Shown here one piece after another: positions 26,751 to 35,792 of a stretch of DNA of 64,000 nucleotides. The notes under the pieces are model-generated. The model had not been told where the DNA came from. It saw only the letters and a program-made list of their open reading frames with translations, and searched no databases. Both the position numbers and the translations under genes were made by a program. Source of the stretch: Paracoccaceae bacterium (GTDB taxonomy: Bacteria > Pseudomonadota > Alphaproteobacteria > Rhodobacterales > Rhodobacteraceae); the NCBI GenBank assembly GCA_009773375.1, contig WRPH01000005.1:45893-109892 (forward strand), written 5' to 3'. Numbering within the stretch: position 1 is the stretch's first letter; each line of letters starts with the position of its first letter.

Positions 26751-27356
26751 ATGTCAGAAGATCATAATGTTGCGGCTCGTCGCGGGCGGCGATCGGGGCC
26801 GAACAACACGCGCGACGAGGTGCTGCAAGCGGCACGGGTGCGATTCGCCACAGAGGGATTCGCGGCGACTTCGATCCGTCGCGTGGCGGCGGATGCGGGG
26901 GTGGACCCGGCCTTGGTCATGCAGTTCTACAAGTCGAAAGAGGCCCTTTTCGCCGCCAGCCTTGCCCTGTCAGACGCAGTGAAAGACCGGATCACGGCGA
27001 CGTTCGACGGGCCGAGGGAGAGGCTGGGCGAAAGTCTGACCGACGGTTTTCTGCGCCTGTGGGAGGAAGGGCCGGATGCGGGGTCGCTGATGGCCACGCT
27101 ACGGGGCGCGGCTTCGAACGAGTTTGCTGCCGAACGGTTGCGCGACCTGGTTCAGGCGCGGTTGATGTCGGTCATCGGGCCGAAATTCGGCGAAGGCCCC
27201 GACAGCGCTGCGCGGGCCGGGGTGGTGGTATCGATGCTGATGGGGCTGGTGCTGGCGCGCGATATGATCGGCGTGCCAGTGGTCAAGCGCCTGCCGCGCG
27301 CCGACGTCGCCCGTATGATCGGCGCGCAGATCCAGAGCATCCTGGAAGGAAAGTAA
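26751..27356 (+). CDS. TetR-family regulator of the divergent hydrolase
   Basis: A 201-residue TetR protein. The HTH lies in residues about 20-65 (TRDEVLQAARVRFATEGFAATSIRRVAADAGVDPALVMQFYKSKEALF, given by position). The C-terminal ligand domain includes the MLMGLVLARDMIGV helix of the TetR_C class. It starts at 26751, directly after two palindromes of matching size for a TetR dimer. It probably represses both itself and the CocE/NonD hydrolase. It is convergent with the carbohydrate kinase (24-nt gap). Confidence 0.88.
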   Translation: MSEDHNVAARRGRRSGPNNTRDEVLQAARVRFATEGFAATSIRRVAADAGVDPALVMQFYKSKEALFAASLALSDAVKDRITATFDGPRERLGESLTDGFLRLWEEGPDAGSLMATLRGAASNEFAAERLRDLVQARLMSVIGPKFGEGPDSAARAGVVVSMLMGLVLARDMIGVPVVKRLPRADVARMIGAQIQSILEGK

Positions 27357-27380
27357 GCCGGATACGGGCCGCCGGCACCG

Positions 27381-29015
27381 TCAGGTCGCTTCCGCTTCGC
27401 GAATGCTGCGGGCCGTGCTTTGCAGGGCGCAAAACGCGGCGTAGCGGCGGTCGTGCAGCGATTGGGCCGTTCCTTGTGCCGGAAGGTATCTGCGGCTTGC
27501 GTGCGACATGCGCGACATGCCTTCGGCAAGGGTGGTGACCGCACCGGCCGCGCGGGCGGCGAGTATGGCAGAGCCGAGCAGCACCGGCTCTTCGGCGCGG
27601 ACCGCAATGACGGGTTTTCCCGTGGCATCGGCGAGCAATTGGCGCACAAGATCGAGTTGGGCCGCACCGCCGCTGATGGCGATGCTTTCGACGGGCGCGC
27701 CGGCGCGATCCTGCGTTTCGAGTATCTGGCGCAGGCCGTAGCCGATGCCGCAAAGTCCTGCGATGTAGAGGGCGACCAGACTGGAGATGTCACGATCCAT
27801 GCCAAGCCCGCTGATGACCGCGCGGGCGTGAGGGTCGGCGAAAGGCGCGCGATTGCCAAGGAATTCAGGAACGACGTGCAGTTCGTTCGCCAGTTGCACG
27901 GTGTCAGATGGCACTTGAGCTTTGGCCTCGGCCAGGCCTGCCAGATAGGCCGGAAGCGACAGACCTGCCGCGCGGGCGGCGGTGTGGGCCGCAGCGGCGG
28001 CGGGGTGCAGATCAAGAAGTTGCTCGATCGCCGCACCCGCGGCGGATTGACCGCCCTCGTTCAGCCACATGCCCGGCACCATCGCCGAAAAGTAGGGTCC
28101 CCAGACGCCCGGCACGAATTGCGGAGCAGCGGTAGATGTCATGGTGCAGGACGACGTGCCGAAGACATAAGCCATCGTCGAGGCTGCGGCCCCTTCGGCC
28201 CCAACCGTGCCGATACCGCCTGCATGGGCGTCTATCATGCCGGCGGCAACCGCCGTTCCGGCGCGCAGGCCCAGTTCGGCGGCAGCGGTTTCGGTCAGGC
28301 CGGAGCCAAGCGGTGTGCCGGCATCGACGACGCGCTGGCCGATGCGGGCAAAGTTCTCGTCGGCAAGCTCTTCAAGGCCAATCTGACGGAAATAGTCCGC
28401 GTCCCACCGCCGTTCGTGGGCAAGATAGGTCCATTTGCAGGTGACGGTGCAGGTAGAGCGGGCAAGATCGCCCGTTGAGCGCCAGGTCAGGTAATCGGCA
28501 AGGTCGAAAAATCCCCAGGCAGCGGCAAAGACCTGCGGGCGATTCTCTTTCAGCCAGAGCAGCTTGGGGGTTTCCATCTCGGGCGAGATGCGCCCCCCGA
28601 CATAGCGCAGCACCTCATGGCCCTGAGCGTTGATGCGTTCGGATTGCGCAATGGCGCGGTGGTCCATCCAGACGATGATATCGCGCTGGGGGTCTTCTGA
28701 GGGGCCAACGGGCAGCGGCGCCCCGCCCTTGCCCAAAACGACCAGGGAACAGGTGGCATCAAAACCAATGCCCGCAACCGCATCGGCACCGACGCCCGCC
28801 TGTGCCATCGCGCCACGCACTGAAGCACAGACGGCCTGCCAGATATCTTGCGAAGATTGTTCCACCATCGCACCGGGGCCGCGAAACAGAGCGATGTCCT
28901 GTTTCGCCGTTCCAAGCATTTCTCCCTGCAAGGTGAAGACACCTGCCCGCGCGCTGCCGGTTCCGACATCGACGCCGATGACGCAAGACATGGGGAATAG
29001 GTCAGCGCCGGTCAT
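27381..29015 (-). CDS. rbtK: FGGY-family carbohydrate kinase, probable D-ribulokinase
   Basis: The 544-residue FGGY kinase begins with the DVGTGSARAGVFTLQG phosphate-binding motif. It has the GFDATCSLV strand, IVWMDHRA, the NEGGQSAAGAAIEQLL segment and the C-terminal AISGGAAQLDLVRQLLADATG motif. Its long N-terminal half and these signatures match ribulokinase-type members that phosphorylate D-ribulose or related ketopentoses. AAGGAG precedes the ATG at 29015, so I keep that start rather than ATG 28991. It is last in an operon SBP-ATPase-permease-dehydrogenase-kinase. With the ribitol-dehydrogenase-like SDR next to it, the expected route is pentitol to ketopentose to ketopentose 5-phosphate. 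Substrate is inference. Confidence 0.82.
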   Translation of the reverse strand: MTGADLFPMSCVIGVDVGTGSARAGVFTLQGEMLGTAKQDIALFRGPGAMVEQSSQDIWQAVCASVRGAMAQAGVGADAVAGIGFDATCSLVVLGKGGAPLPVGPSEDPQRDIIVWMDHRAIAQSERINAQGHEVLRYVGGRISPEMETPKLLWLKENRPQVFAAAWGFFDLADYLTWRSTGDLARSTCTVTCKWTYLAHERRWDADYFRQIGLEELADENFARIGQRVVDAGTPLGSGLTETAAAELGLRAGTAVAAGMIDAHAGGIGTVGAEGAAASTMAYVFGTSSCTMTSTAAPQFVPGVWGPYFSAMVPGMWLNEGGQSAAGAAIEQLLDLHPAAAAAHTAARAAGLSLPAYLAGLAEAKAQVPSDTVQLANELHVVPEFLGNRAPFADPHARAVISGLGMDRDISSLVALYIAGLCGIGYGLRQILETQDRAGAPVESIAISGGAAQLDLVRQLLADATGKPVIAVRAEEPVLLGSAILAARAAGAVTTLAEGMSRMSHASRRYLPAQGTAQSLHDRRYAAFCALQSTARSIREAEAT

Positions 29016-29084
29016 AGCGGCTCCTTTCGGGTAGCAGGTTAGGGAGCCCCGGCTACGGGGGAGGACCGCCGCCGGGGAAAAGCG

Positions 29085-29813
29085 TCAAAGATCGACGCTG
29101 TTGGGCAGGATCACCAGATCGCGGACCGTCACGTTGCGCGGTCGCGACAGCATGAACAACACGCATTCGGCAACTTCGCGCGGCATCATCAGGCTGCCAT
29201 TGGCAAGGGCATCTTCCATCTTGGCCTTGGGCCAGTCATCCAGCAATGCCGTCACCACGGGGCCGGGCAAGACAGCCCCGACGCGCACACCATCCTTGGC
29301 GACCTGACGGCGGGTTGAATGCACAAAGGCCTGCACCGCGAATTTCGAGGCGGTGTAGATCGGCTCCCACACCACTGGCACCACCCCGGCGATGGACGAG
29401 GTGAACAGGATATCGCCCGACTTTTGCGCGACCATATGCGGCAGCACGGCGTGGACGGACCGGAAGGCCGCGTTGATATTCAGATTCAGCATGCGGTCCC
29501 ACGCATCCGGATCGCCTTCCACAACCGGACCGCCGATATAGGCCCCCGCATTCGCGTGAAAGATGTCCAGCCGCCCGGCCAGTTCAAGGATGCGCGGCAA
29601 GATACCAGACACCTGCGGGCCATCAAGCAGGTTGACCACCAAGGGCAAGGCCCTTGGCCCCAACTCGGCGCACAGCGATTTCAGCCGGTCTTCGGCGCGG
29701 TCGATCAGGACGACGGTTGCGCCCTCTTCCAGCAGGATCTTCGCGCACTCCAGCCCGATTCCCGAAGCTGCTCCGGTGATCGCGGCCACTTTGTCTTTCA
29801 TAAGGTCCGACAT
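29085..29813 (-). CDS. rbtD: SDR-family polyol dehydrogenase, ribitol 2-dehydrogenase-like
   Basis: The 242-residue classical short-chain dehydrogenase has the [11 protein letters not shown](H)-binding motif, the [29 protein letters not shown] segment, catalytic Ser in FTSSIAG and the [11 protein letters not shown]yr-x-x-x-Lys. The [24 protein letters not shown] run resembles ribitol 2-dehydrogenases. It would oxidise ribitol (or another pentitol) to D-ribulose, which the FGGY kinase encoded next could phosphorylate. AGGAG precedes the ATG at 29813. A 69-bp gap to the kinase contains a GC-rich stem (29047-29077) that may tune relative expression. Confidence 0.82.
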   Translation of the reverse strand: MSDLMKDKVAAITGAASGIGLECAKILLEEGATVVLIDRAEDRLKSLCAELGPRALPLVVNLLDGPQVSGILPRILELAGRLDIFHANAGAYIGGPVVEGDPDAWDRMLNLNINAAFRSVHAVLPHMVAQKSGDILFTSSIAGVVPVVWEPIYTASKFAVQAFVHSTRRQVAKDGVRVGAVLPGPVVTALLDDWPKAKMEDALANGSLMMPREVAECVLFMLSRPRNVTVRDLVILPNSVDL

Positions 29814-29822
29814 GATTTCTCC

Positions 29823-31064
29823 TTAGGCGCGGCCGTGGCTGACACGGGAGCGGCGGGCAAGACTGTCAACGATCACGGCGATGGCCAGAACCCCGCCCGT
29901 GATCATATAGCGCAGCGACGACGACAGGTTGAGCAAGGTAAGCCCGTTTGAAATCGCCTGAATGACGATGATGCCAAGCAGGGCGGAATAGGCGCTGCCA
30001 CGGCCACCGAACAGGCTGGTGCCGCCGATCACCGCCGCCGCGATGGCGTTCAGGTTTACATCGCCGGTTCCGGCCTGCTGGCTGCTGGACGCCAGACGTG
30101 ACGCCGACAGAACGCCGCCAAGCGCCGCAAAGGACGAACACAGCATGAAGGCCGAAAGGTAGATGCGCTTGACGTTGATCCCCGAGCGGCGCGCGGCTTC
30201 GCGGTTGCCGCCCACGGCGAACATCGACCGACCCCATTGCGTGCGGGTCAGCGCATAGTCCAAGGCAATGACAAGCAGAATGAACAGACCGAACATCAGC
30301 GGCACGCCACGGCCAAGGCTCAGATACCAGACGGCGAATTCCAGCGCGGCGGTCAGAAGTCCGGCTTTCAGGATCAGCCGTCCGAAGGGTTGCGCCGTCA
30401 GATTGGCGGCTTGCTTGCGGCGCATCACGCTGAGGCCAGTCCAGACCATCACGCCGCCGGGCAGCAGCGCCAGCAGGTGCGACAGCCAGTTCGGCAAGAT
30501 CCACAGTTGCCCGAAACCGACCAGAGCCGAGCTGAAAGGCAGGTTGATCGATCCGGTTGGGCCAAGGATGTAAAGCTGCATGCCAAGGATGGCGAGAAGG
30601 CCAGACAAGGTTGAAATAAAGCTTGGCATGCCAAGTCGGTTGAAAAGCACCGCGTAAAGGCAGCCCACAAAAGCCCCTGCCGCAACCGCCATGAGGATGG
30701 CCAGCGCCAGCGGCACGCCGGTATTCACCCACAGCACCCCAACCATCGCCGAGGCAAAGCCGCTCATCGAGCCGACCGAAAGGTCGATCTCGCCCAACAT
30801 CAGCACGCAGACGATGCCCAACGAGATGACACCGACGGTCGCGCAATCGAACAGCATGTTCACAAGGTTGTTCGGCGCCAGAAAGATCGGGTTCAGCGAC
30901 GAAAACACCACCGAGATCAGCACCAGCCCGACCACAACGGGCAGCATGCCCAGATCGCCCGAACGGATGCGGTCGATGAAATCGCGCAGAACGCCGCGCA
31001 GGCTGTCGTCATGGCGCATCCGGCTGTCGGAACGGTCCAAGGCCGTTTTGGGTTCCACACTCAT
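29823..31064 (-). CDS. ABC pentitol/sugar transporter permease (XylH/RbsC type)
   Basis: A 413-residue, roughly ten-span permease. The [20 protein letters not shown] motif, MPSFISTLSGLLAILG, the cytoplasmic MFAVGGNREAARRSGINVKR loop, and AAVIGGTSLFGGRGSAYSALLG are the family landmarks. An extended loop between about residues 180 and 250 makes it longer than RbsC and similar to XylH. Its ATG overlaps the stop of the upstream ATPase gene (ATGA). It lies upstream of the dehydrogenase on the same transcript. Confidence 0.88.
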   Translation of the reverse strand: MSVEPKTALDRSDSRMRHDDSLRGVLRDFIDRIRSGDLGMLPVVVGLVLISVVFSSLNPIFLAPNNLVNMLFDCATVGVISLGIVCVLMLGEIDLSVGSMSGFASAMVGVLWVNTGVPLALAILMAVAAGAFVGCLYAVLFNRLGMPSFISTLSGLLAILGMQLYILGPTGSINLPFSSALVGFGQLWILPNWLSHLLALLPGGVMVWTGLSVMRRKQAANLTAQPFGRLILKAGLLTAALEFAVWYLSLGRGVPLMFGLFILLVIALDYALTRTQWGRSMFAVGGNREAARRSGINVKRIYLSAFMLCSSFAALGGVLSASRLASSSQQAGTGDVNLNAIAAAVIGGTSLFGGRGSAYSALLGIIVIQAISNGLTLLNLSSSLRYMITGGVLAIAVIVDSLARRSRVSHGRA

Positions 31065-31867
31065 ACCGCTTCCTCCCTTGCTTCGGTCTGCAACCTGTCA
31101 TGGCGACGGGAGACCGAATTGTCGGTCGCGCCGGTGATGGCGGCGACCAGATCGTGGTTCGACGTTTCGGGGGTGAAGACGCCGTTGTTGCGGCCAAGGC
31201 GCAGCACGACGATCCGGTCGGCAACAGCGCGCACGTCTTCCATGTTATGGCTGATGATGATGACGCCAAGCCCGCGGTCGCGCACACGTTCGATCAGGTT
31301 CAACACCTCGGCGGTTTGCGCCACGCCCAGCGCGGCGGTCGGTTCATCCAGCATGATGATGCGCGGGTCCAGCAGCAGCGAACGCGCAATGGCGACGGTC
31401 TGGCGTTGCCCGCCCGACAGCGAGGCCACCGGTTCGCGCACCGATGGAATGCGCGCAGCAAGCTCTTTCAGCAGCGTCCAGGCGCGGACTTCCATCTGCA
31501 CCTCGTCCAGCCGCCAAGGCGAAATCTCGTGACCAAGGAACAGGTTGGCGACGACATCCAGATTCTCGCACAGGGCAAGATCCTGAAATACGGTAGCGAT
31601 GCCCATGTTCAGCGCCGCAGCGGGGCTGTCGAGACGGACCTGCTTGCCCATATATTCTACGGTGCCGCCTGTCGGTTCGTGGACACCGGCAAGCACCTTT
31701 ACAAGCGTGGACTTTCCCGCGCCGTTATCGCCGACCAAGGCGACGACTTCGCCCGCGTGAACATCAAGATCGATGTCCGTCAGCGCCGAAACCGCGCCGA
31801 ATTTCTTGGATACGCCGCGCAGGCTGAGGATACGCTCGCCCTTTTGCGCACTGGATGGGTTTGCCAT
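31061..31867 (-). CDS. ABC pentitol/sugar transporter ATPase (single domain)
   Basis: The 268-residue ATPase has Walker [12 protein letters not shown] near residue 48 and the Q-loop in TVFQDLALCENL. The signature [14 protein letters not shown], Walker [13 protein letters not shown] and H-loop ISHNME follow. The single-domain architecture and ALCENLDVVANLFLG match ATPases of CUT2 transporters that are encoded as half-size proteins. GGGAGGCAGGC precedes the ATG at 31867. Its intact sequence is a useful reference for the frameshifted paralog at 17615. Confidence 0.9.
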   Translation of the reverse strand: MANPSSAQKGERILSLRGVSKKFGAVSALTDIDLDVHAGEVVALVGDNGAGKSTLVKVLAGVHEPTGGTVEYMGKQVRLDSPAAALNMGIATVFQDLALCENLDVVANLFLGHEISPWRLDEVQMEVRAWTLLKELAARIPSVREPVASLSGGQRQTVAIARSLLLDPRIIMLDEPTAALGVAQTAEVLNLIERVRDRGLGVIIISHNMEDVRAVADRIVVLRLGRNNGVFTPETSNHDLVAAITGATDNSVSRRHDRLQTEAREEAV

Positions 31868-31932
31868 GCCTGCCTCCCTTGCAGAAAAATCTCCGGCCCT
31901 GCCTGTTGGGGCAGCGCCGGAGCCTAGCGTTT

Positions 31933-32979
31933 TTACTGGGTGATACCCAGCGCCTTGCAGCCTTCGACATACTCGCCGGTGCAGATTTCCTCGGCTGTCG
32001 CGATGCCTTTGTCGAAGATTTCCGCCTTGATGTTTTCTGCGGTCACCACGGCCGGAACGAACAGCTCGGACGGGGTGTTGTAAAGGCTGGTCTTCGGCTC
32101 GGGGGTTTCTCCCTTGAGGAAGGTCACAGCGACATTGGCGGCAGCGGCAGCCACGATTTCCGAAGGCTTGGAAATGGTGTTGTACTGGTCGCCCGCGATG
32201 ATCAGCTGCAGCGCAGCGGTGGTCGCGTCATTGCCAGTCACCGGCGGAACCGGGTCTACGCCTGCGGCCTTGAAGGCTGCAATCGCACCGCCACCCGTGC
32301 CGTCGTTTGCCGCGACCACGCCCATGATCTCGGCCCCAAAGCGGGTGATCTGGCCCGCTGCCCATTCCTGAGCTTTCGGCGGTGCCCAATCGGGGGTATC
32401 GAATTCGGCCAGCGTCTTGTAGCCGGAATTCGCCAGACCTTCGTGGATGCCGTCACGGATCAGGCCGGCAGCCGCATCGGTGGGCGAACCGTTGATCTGA
32501 AGCACGCCCGAACCTTCGGGAACGCCCGCCGCCTTCATATGTGCGACCAGCGATTCCGCGATGGCCTTGCCGATGCCCTGATTGTCAAAAGACACATAGA
32601 AGTCTGCCGGAACATCCGGGATCGGACGGTCATAGGCGATCACCTTGACGCCCTGCGATTGCGCCAGTGTCACCAAAGCGGCGGCGGCGGACGAGTCAAC
32701 CGGGTCCAGCACGATCACCTTGGCACCCTGCGTCAGGACCGAGTTGAACTGCTGCTGTTGCAGCGACACGTCGGCGTTGGCGTTCTGGTAGATCACGGTG
32801 CAATCCGCACAAAGCTTGGCCATTTCGGCCTGAAAGCCGGGGAAGTCATGCTGTTCATAGCGGGTCGAAGCCTGATCGGGCATCAGAAACGCGACAGTTG
32901 CGGCCTCTTGCGCCATCACGGCGCTGCCCATCAGTGCAGCGACCACGGTCAAGCCAATTTGGGGAATAAAACGTTTCAT
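31933..32979 (-). CDS. periplasmic pentitol/sugar-binding protein (ABC transporter)
   Basis: The 348-residue type I binding protein has a signal peptide (PQIGLTVVAALMGSAVMAQE). Landmarks are the GAKVIVLDPVDSSAAAALVTLAQSQGVKVIAYDRPIP region, SFDNQGIGKAIAESL and the second-lobe AANDGTGGGAIAAFKAAGV. The disulfide-suited cysteines in LCADCTVIYQN and CTGEYVEGCKALG are notable. GGAGGAGACACTG precedes the ATG at 32979; longer in-frame starts reach into the divergent promoter. It is first in the operon that ends with the kinase. The substrate is presumably a pentitol, from context. Confidence 0.86.
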   Translation of the reverse strand: MKRFIPQIGLTVVAALMGSAVMAQEAATVAFLMPDQASTRYEQHDFPGFQAEMAKLCADCTVIYQNANADVSLQQQQFNSVLTQGAKVIVLDPVDSSAAAALVTLAQSQGVKVIAYDRPIPDVPADFYVSFDNQGIGKAIAESLVAHMKAAGVPEGSGVLQINGSPTDAAAGLIRDGIHEGLANSGYKTLAEFDTPDWAPPKAQEWAAGQITRFGAEIMGVVAANDGTGGGAIAAFKAAGVDPVPPVTGNDATTAALQLIIAGDQYNTISKPSEIVAAAAANVAVTFLKGETPEPKTSLYNTPSELFVPAVVTAENIKAEIFDKGIATAEEICTGEYVEGCKALGITQ

Positions 32980-33147
32980 CAGTGTCTCCTCCACTGTTGT
33001 TCGTGCCAGTTCGTGGCGCGTCAAGGGATGAAAGAACACCTGCATGACCCTTTGGTTCCGCGCGGCGCACTGCCTGCGGACAAAAGGCGCGCAATCTGCG
33101 CGGGGTGCGATCTCCTCCCTCGACCAAACCGCTCGCTCGGCTTGTGC

Positions 33148-33176
33148 CATCGATTGTGCATTGATGCTTCATCGAT
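33148..33176. promoter_or_regulatory. candidate LacI operator in the SBP/lacI divergent gap
   Basis: CATCGAT occurs twice, at 33148-33154 and 33170-33176, 22 bp apart (two helical turns). They flank a GCAT-TG-ATGC palindrome at 33158-33167. The location, between the binding-protein gene and the LacI gene, suits operator sites, but only symmetry and position support this. Confidence 0.38.
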
Positions 33177-33229
33177 GACGCATTCTTGCTACCGGAAAGA
33201 ATTGCTGTCAAGGTGGCATCCACAAAAAG

Positions 33230-34255
33230 ATGGTGCAGCCTGTGGCAGACGGCATTCAGACCAAAAGAACAACGATCTACGATCTTGCCGCGCTTGCCGG
33301 GACTTCGGCCAGCGCGGTCAGCGCCGTGCTGAACGGCAATTGGAAAAAGCGTAGAATCAGCGAGAAACTGGCTGAGCGGATTCGGCGCATCGCCGACGAA
33401 CAAGGCTATGCGGTGAACATGCAGGCGAGTGCATTACGCCGCGAACGGTCGCGCATCGTCGGGATGATCGTGCCGATGTATGACAACCGCTACTTTGGCT
33501 CGATCGTAGAGAAGTTCGAGCAGATGGCCCGCGACCGTGGCCTCTTTCCTATCATCACCTGCACCCAGCGCGACCCCGACCTTGAAGTTCAGGCCGCCCG
33601 CGCCATGCTGTCGTATCAGGTTGAGTTCATCGTCGCGACGGGGGCAACCGACCCTGACCACATCAGCGACATTTGCAGGGCTGCGGGTATTCGCAGCTTC
33701 AACCTTGACCTGCCCGGAACCAAAGCGCCATCGGTTCTGTCTGATAATTTCGGCGGCGCAAGGACGCTGACGCGGCAAGTGCTGCAGCGCAATCGTGACC
33801 GCTTCGCCCGCAACGAGCCGCTTGTTTTCGTCGGGGGGCGCGCGGTGGACAATACCGCTGAGCGTATTCGCGGCTTTCGGGCGGCCCACGCTGATATGGA
33901 AATCGCGGTGCGGGAAGATTGCATCATCGCCTGCGGCTATGCGGCGCAAAAAGCCGAGCAAGCGTTGACTCATCTTTACCAGACGGTTCCGGACCATCCG
34001 CACGGAATGTTCGTCAACTCGACGATCTCGCTTGAGGGCGTTCTGCGCTGGATCAAGAAAGAGCAGCCGGATTTGCTCCAGACCGCTGCCATCGGTTGCT
34101 TCGACTTCGATCCGCTGGTCGATCTGCTATCGGAAAATATCCTGATGGTAAAACAAGATGTGCCGACAATGCTGGATGCGTTGTGGAGGATCATTGCCGA
34201 AAACAACACGACGCACGAAGTCGTGGAAATACCGCCCGTCGCTGCCGTTTCCTGA
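33230..34255 (+). CDS. LacI-family regulator of the pentitol operon
   Basis: The 341-residue protein has an N-terminal LacI HTH (TTIYDLAALAGTSASAVSAVLNGNWKK, about residues 14-40). A RISEKLAERIRRIADEQGYAVNMQASALRR hinge region and a full effector-binding domain (IVGMIVPMYDNRYFGSIVEKFEQMARDRG and onward) follow. The Ala-Val-Ser-Ala-Val-Leu hinge helix variant is unusual but complete. It is divergent from the binding-protein gene and probably represses the pentitol operon until substrate enters. Stop at 34253-34255; the convergent urtE gene ends 98 bases on. Confidence 0.86.
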   Translation: MVQPVADGIQTKRTTIYDLAALAGTSASAVSAVLNGNWKKRRISEKLAERIRRIADEQGYAVNMQASALRRERSRIVGMIVPMYDNRYFGSIVEKFEQMARDRGLFPIITCTQRDPDLEVQAARAMLSYQVEFIVATGATDPDHISDICRAAGIRSFNLDLPGTKAPSVLSDNFGGARTLTRQVLQRNRDRFARNEPLVFVGGRAVDNTAERIRGFRAAHADMEIAVREDCIIACGYAAQKAEQALTHLYQTVPDHPHGMFVNSTISLEGVLRWIKKEQPDLLQTAAIGCFDFDPLVDLLSENILMVKQDVPTMLDALWRIIAENNTTHEVVEIPPVAAVS

Positions 34256-34353
34256 TGGCCCGCGCAAGGGACCGTTGCGTGCCATACTTCCGCAATTGCT
34301 TGGAAAAGCGCACTGGACCGGGCAAGCTATTCGTGGGGCAAGCGCAGACTGAC

Positions 34354-35049
34354 CTAAACCGAAACCGCCGCCCGCAGGACCGCTTTGTCGAAGCTGCTGA
34401 CTTTGCCTGAAAACGACACGGCACCACGCCGGAAGACATAGACCTGATCGGCCAGGCCATAAGCGAATTCAAAATACTGCTCGACCAAGATGATCGCCAT
34501 GTCACCTTTCGCTTTCAGATACTCAAGCACATGGCCGATCTGCTGGATGACGCTGGGTTGGATACCCTCAGTCGGCTCATCCAGAAGCAGAACTTTTGGT
34601 CGCATGATCAAAGCGCGGGCAATAGCAAGTTGCTGTTGCTGACCACCAGACAGATCACCACCTCGCCGGGAAAGAAAGTCCTTTAGGATTGGAAACAGGG
34701 TGAACACTTCATCGGGGATCTGGTGTTCTGCTTTCGGCAAAACGGCGAAGGCGGTTTCAAGGTTTTCGCGAACGGTGAGCAGCGGAAAGATCATCCGGCC
34801 TTGCGGAACGCTTGAAAGGCCGCGGCGCGCCATATCTTGCGGACGACACAGTGGCAGGGCCGCGCCATTCATGGTGACACTACCACCGGACCGGGGATGC
34901 GTACCCGCCAAGGCCTTGAGGAACGAGGTCTTGCCCACCCCGTTCGGCCCCATGATACAGGTGATCTCTCCCGGTTTCGCTACGAAATCTATGCCATGTA
35001 AAATCTGGCTGCCGCCGTAGTGCAGGGTCAAACCCGAAGTTTCCAGCAT
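34354..35049 (-). CDS. urtE: urea ABC transporter ATPase UrtE-like
   Basis: The 231-residue ATPase is LivF-like, with Walker [15 protein letters not shown], signature [16 protein letters not shown] and Walker [21 protein letters not shown]. The [11 protein letters not shown] form is characteristic of UrtE among high-affinity urea transporters. The ATG at 35049 overlaps the UrtD stop by one base. It is last of a urtBCDE run in which urtB is truncated and urtA is missing. No urease genes follow; after its end there are 98 bases and then a convergent LacI gene. The transporter it belongs to is probably inactive, because its binding protein and channel N terminus are gone. Confidence 0.85.
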   Translation of the reverse strand: MLETSGLTLHYGGSQILHGIDFVAKPGEITCIMGPNGVGKTSFLKALAGTHPRSGGSVTMNGAALPLCRPQDMARRGLSSVPQGRMIFPLLTVRENLETAFAVLPKAEHQIPDEVFTLFPILKDFLSRRGGDLSGGQQQQLAIARALIMRPKVLLLDEPTEGIQPSVIQQIGHVLEYLKAKGDMAIILVEQYFEFAYGLADQVYVFRRGAVSFSGKVSSFDKAVLRAAVSV

Positions 35050-35792
35050 TAGCCTCGCCCCAGATAGACGCTGATGACCTGTTGGTCGCGTGTGACATGA
35101 TCCAGTGAGCCTTCGGCAAGCACCGCCCCTTCGTGCAGAACAGTGACCCGGCAGTTAAGCCGCCGAACAAAATCCATGTCATGTTCCACCACAACCACGG
35201 CGCGGGTCTTGGCCAGACTGACCAGAAGGCTGGTCGTTTGTTCGCGCTCTGACGGGGTCATGCCCGCAGCGGGTTCATCCACCAGCAAAAGCCTTGGCTC
35301 CTGTGCCAAAAGCATAGCGATTTCAAGCCATTGCTTCTGACCATGGCTCAACTCGCCCGATTTGCGCTGCAGCTGATCGGCAAGGCCAACCTCGTGGGCC
35401 AGAACCTGTACCCGGGCCAGATCGCTGGCCTTGGGCTTCCAGATCAAGACGCACCACGGGCTTCGCGCCGCCTTCAGCGCGAGCAGCAGGTTGTCCTGAA
35501 CGCTTTGGTCTTCAAAAACCGTGGGGCGCTGGAATTTCCGGCCAATGCCCTCACGCGCTATTCGGGCCTCGCTCATGCCCAAGAGCGACACCGCGCGTTC
35601 GCCAAAGGTGATGGTTCCCTGATCGGGGCGCGTCTTGCCGGTAACAATATCCATGAAGGTAGTCTTGCCCGCGCCATTCGGGCCGATAATCGCGCGCAAT
35701 TCGGCGGGGCCGATGGAAAAGGACAAGTTGTTGATGGCGCGAAAGCCATCAAAGCTGACCGAGATGCCTGACACTTCCAGAAGTGCGCTCAT
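35049..35792 (-). CDS. urtD: urea ABC transporter ATPase UrtD-like
   Basis: The 247-residue LivG-like ATPase has Walker [26 protein letters not shown], the [28 protein letters not shown]-loop region, signature [17 protein letters not shown] and Walker [19 protein letters not shown]. The Met-Asp-Ile-Val-Thr-Gly-Lys-Thr phrase and the [11 protein letters not shown] signature (His replacing Gly) are typical of UrtD. It overlaps UrtC by ATGA, so the urtCDE genes remain tightly coupled even though the upstream part of the operon is damaged. Confidence 0.85.
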   Translation of the reverse strand: MSALLEVSGISVSFDGFRAINNLSFSIGPAELRAIIGPNGAGKTTFMDIVTGKTRPDQGTITFGERAVSLLGMSEARIAREGIGRKFQRPTVFEDQSVQDNLLLALKAARSPWCVLIWKPKASDLARVQVLAHEVGLADQLQRKSGELSHGQKQWLEIAMLLAQEPRLLLVDEPAAGMTPSEREQTTSLLVSLAKTRAVVVVEHDMDFVRRLNCRVTVLHEGAVLAEGSLDHVTRDQQVISVYLGRG

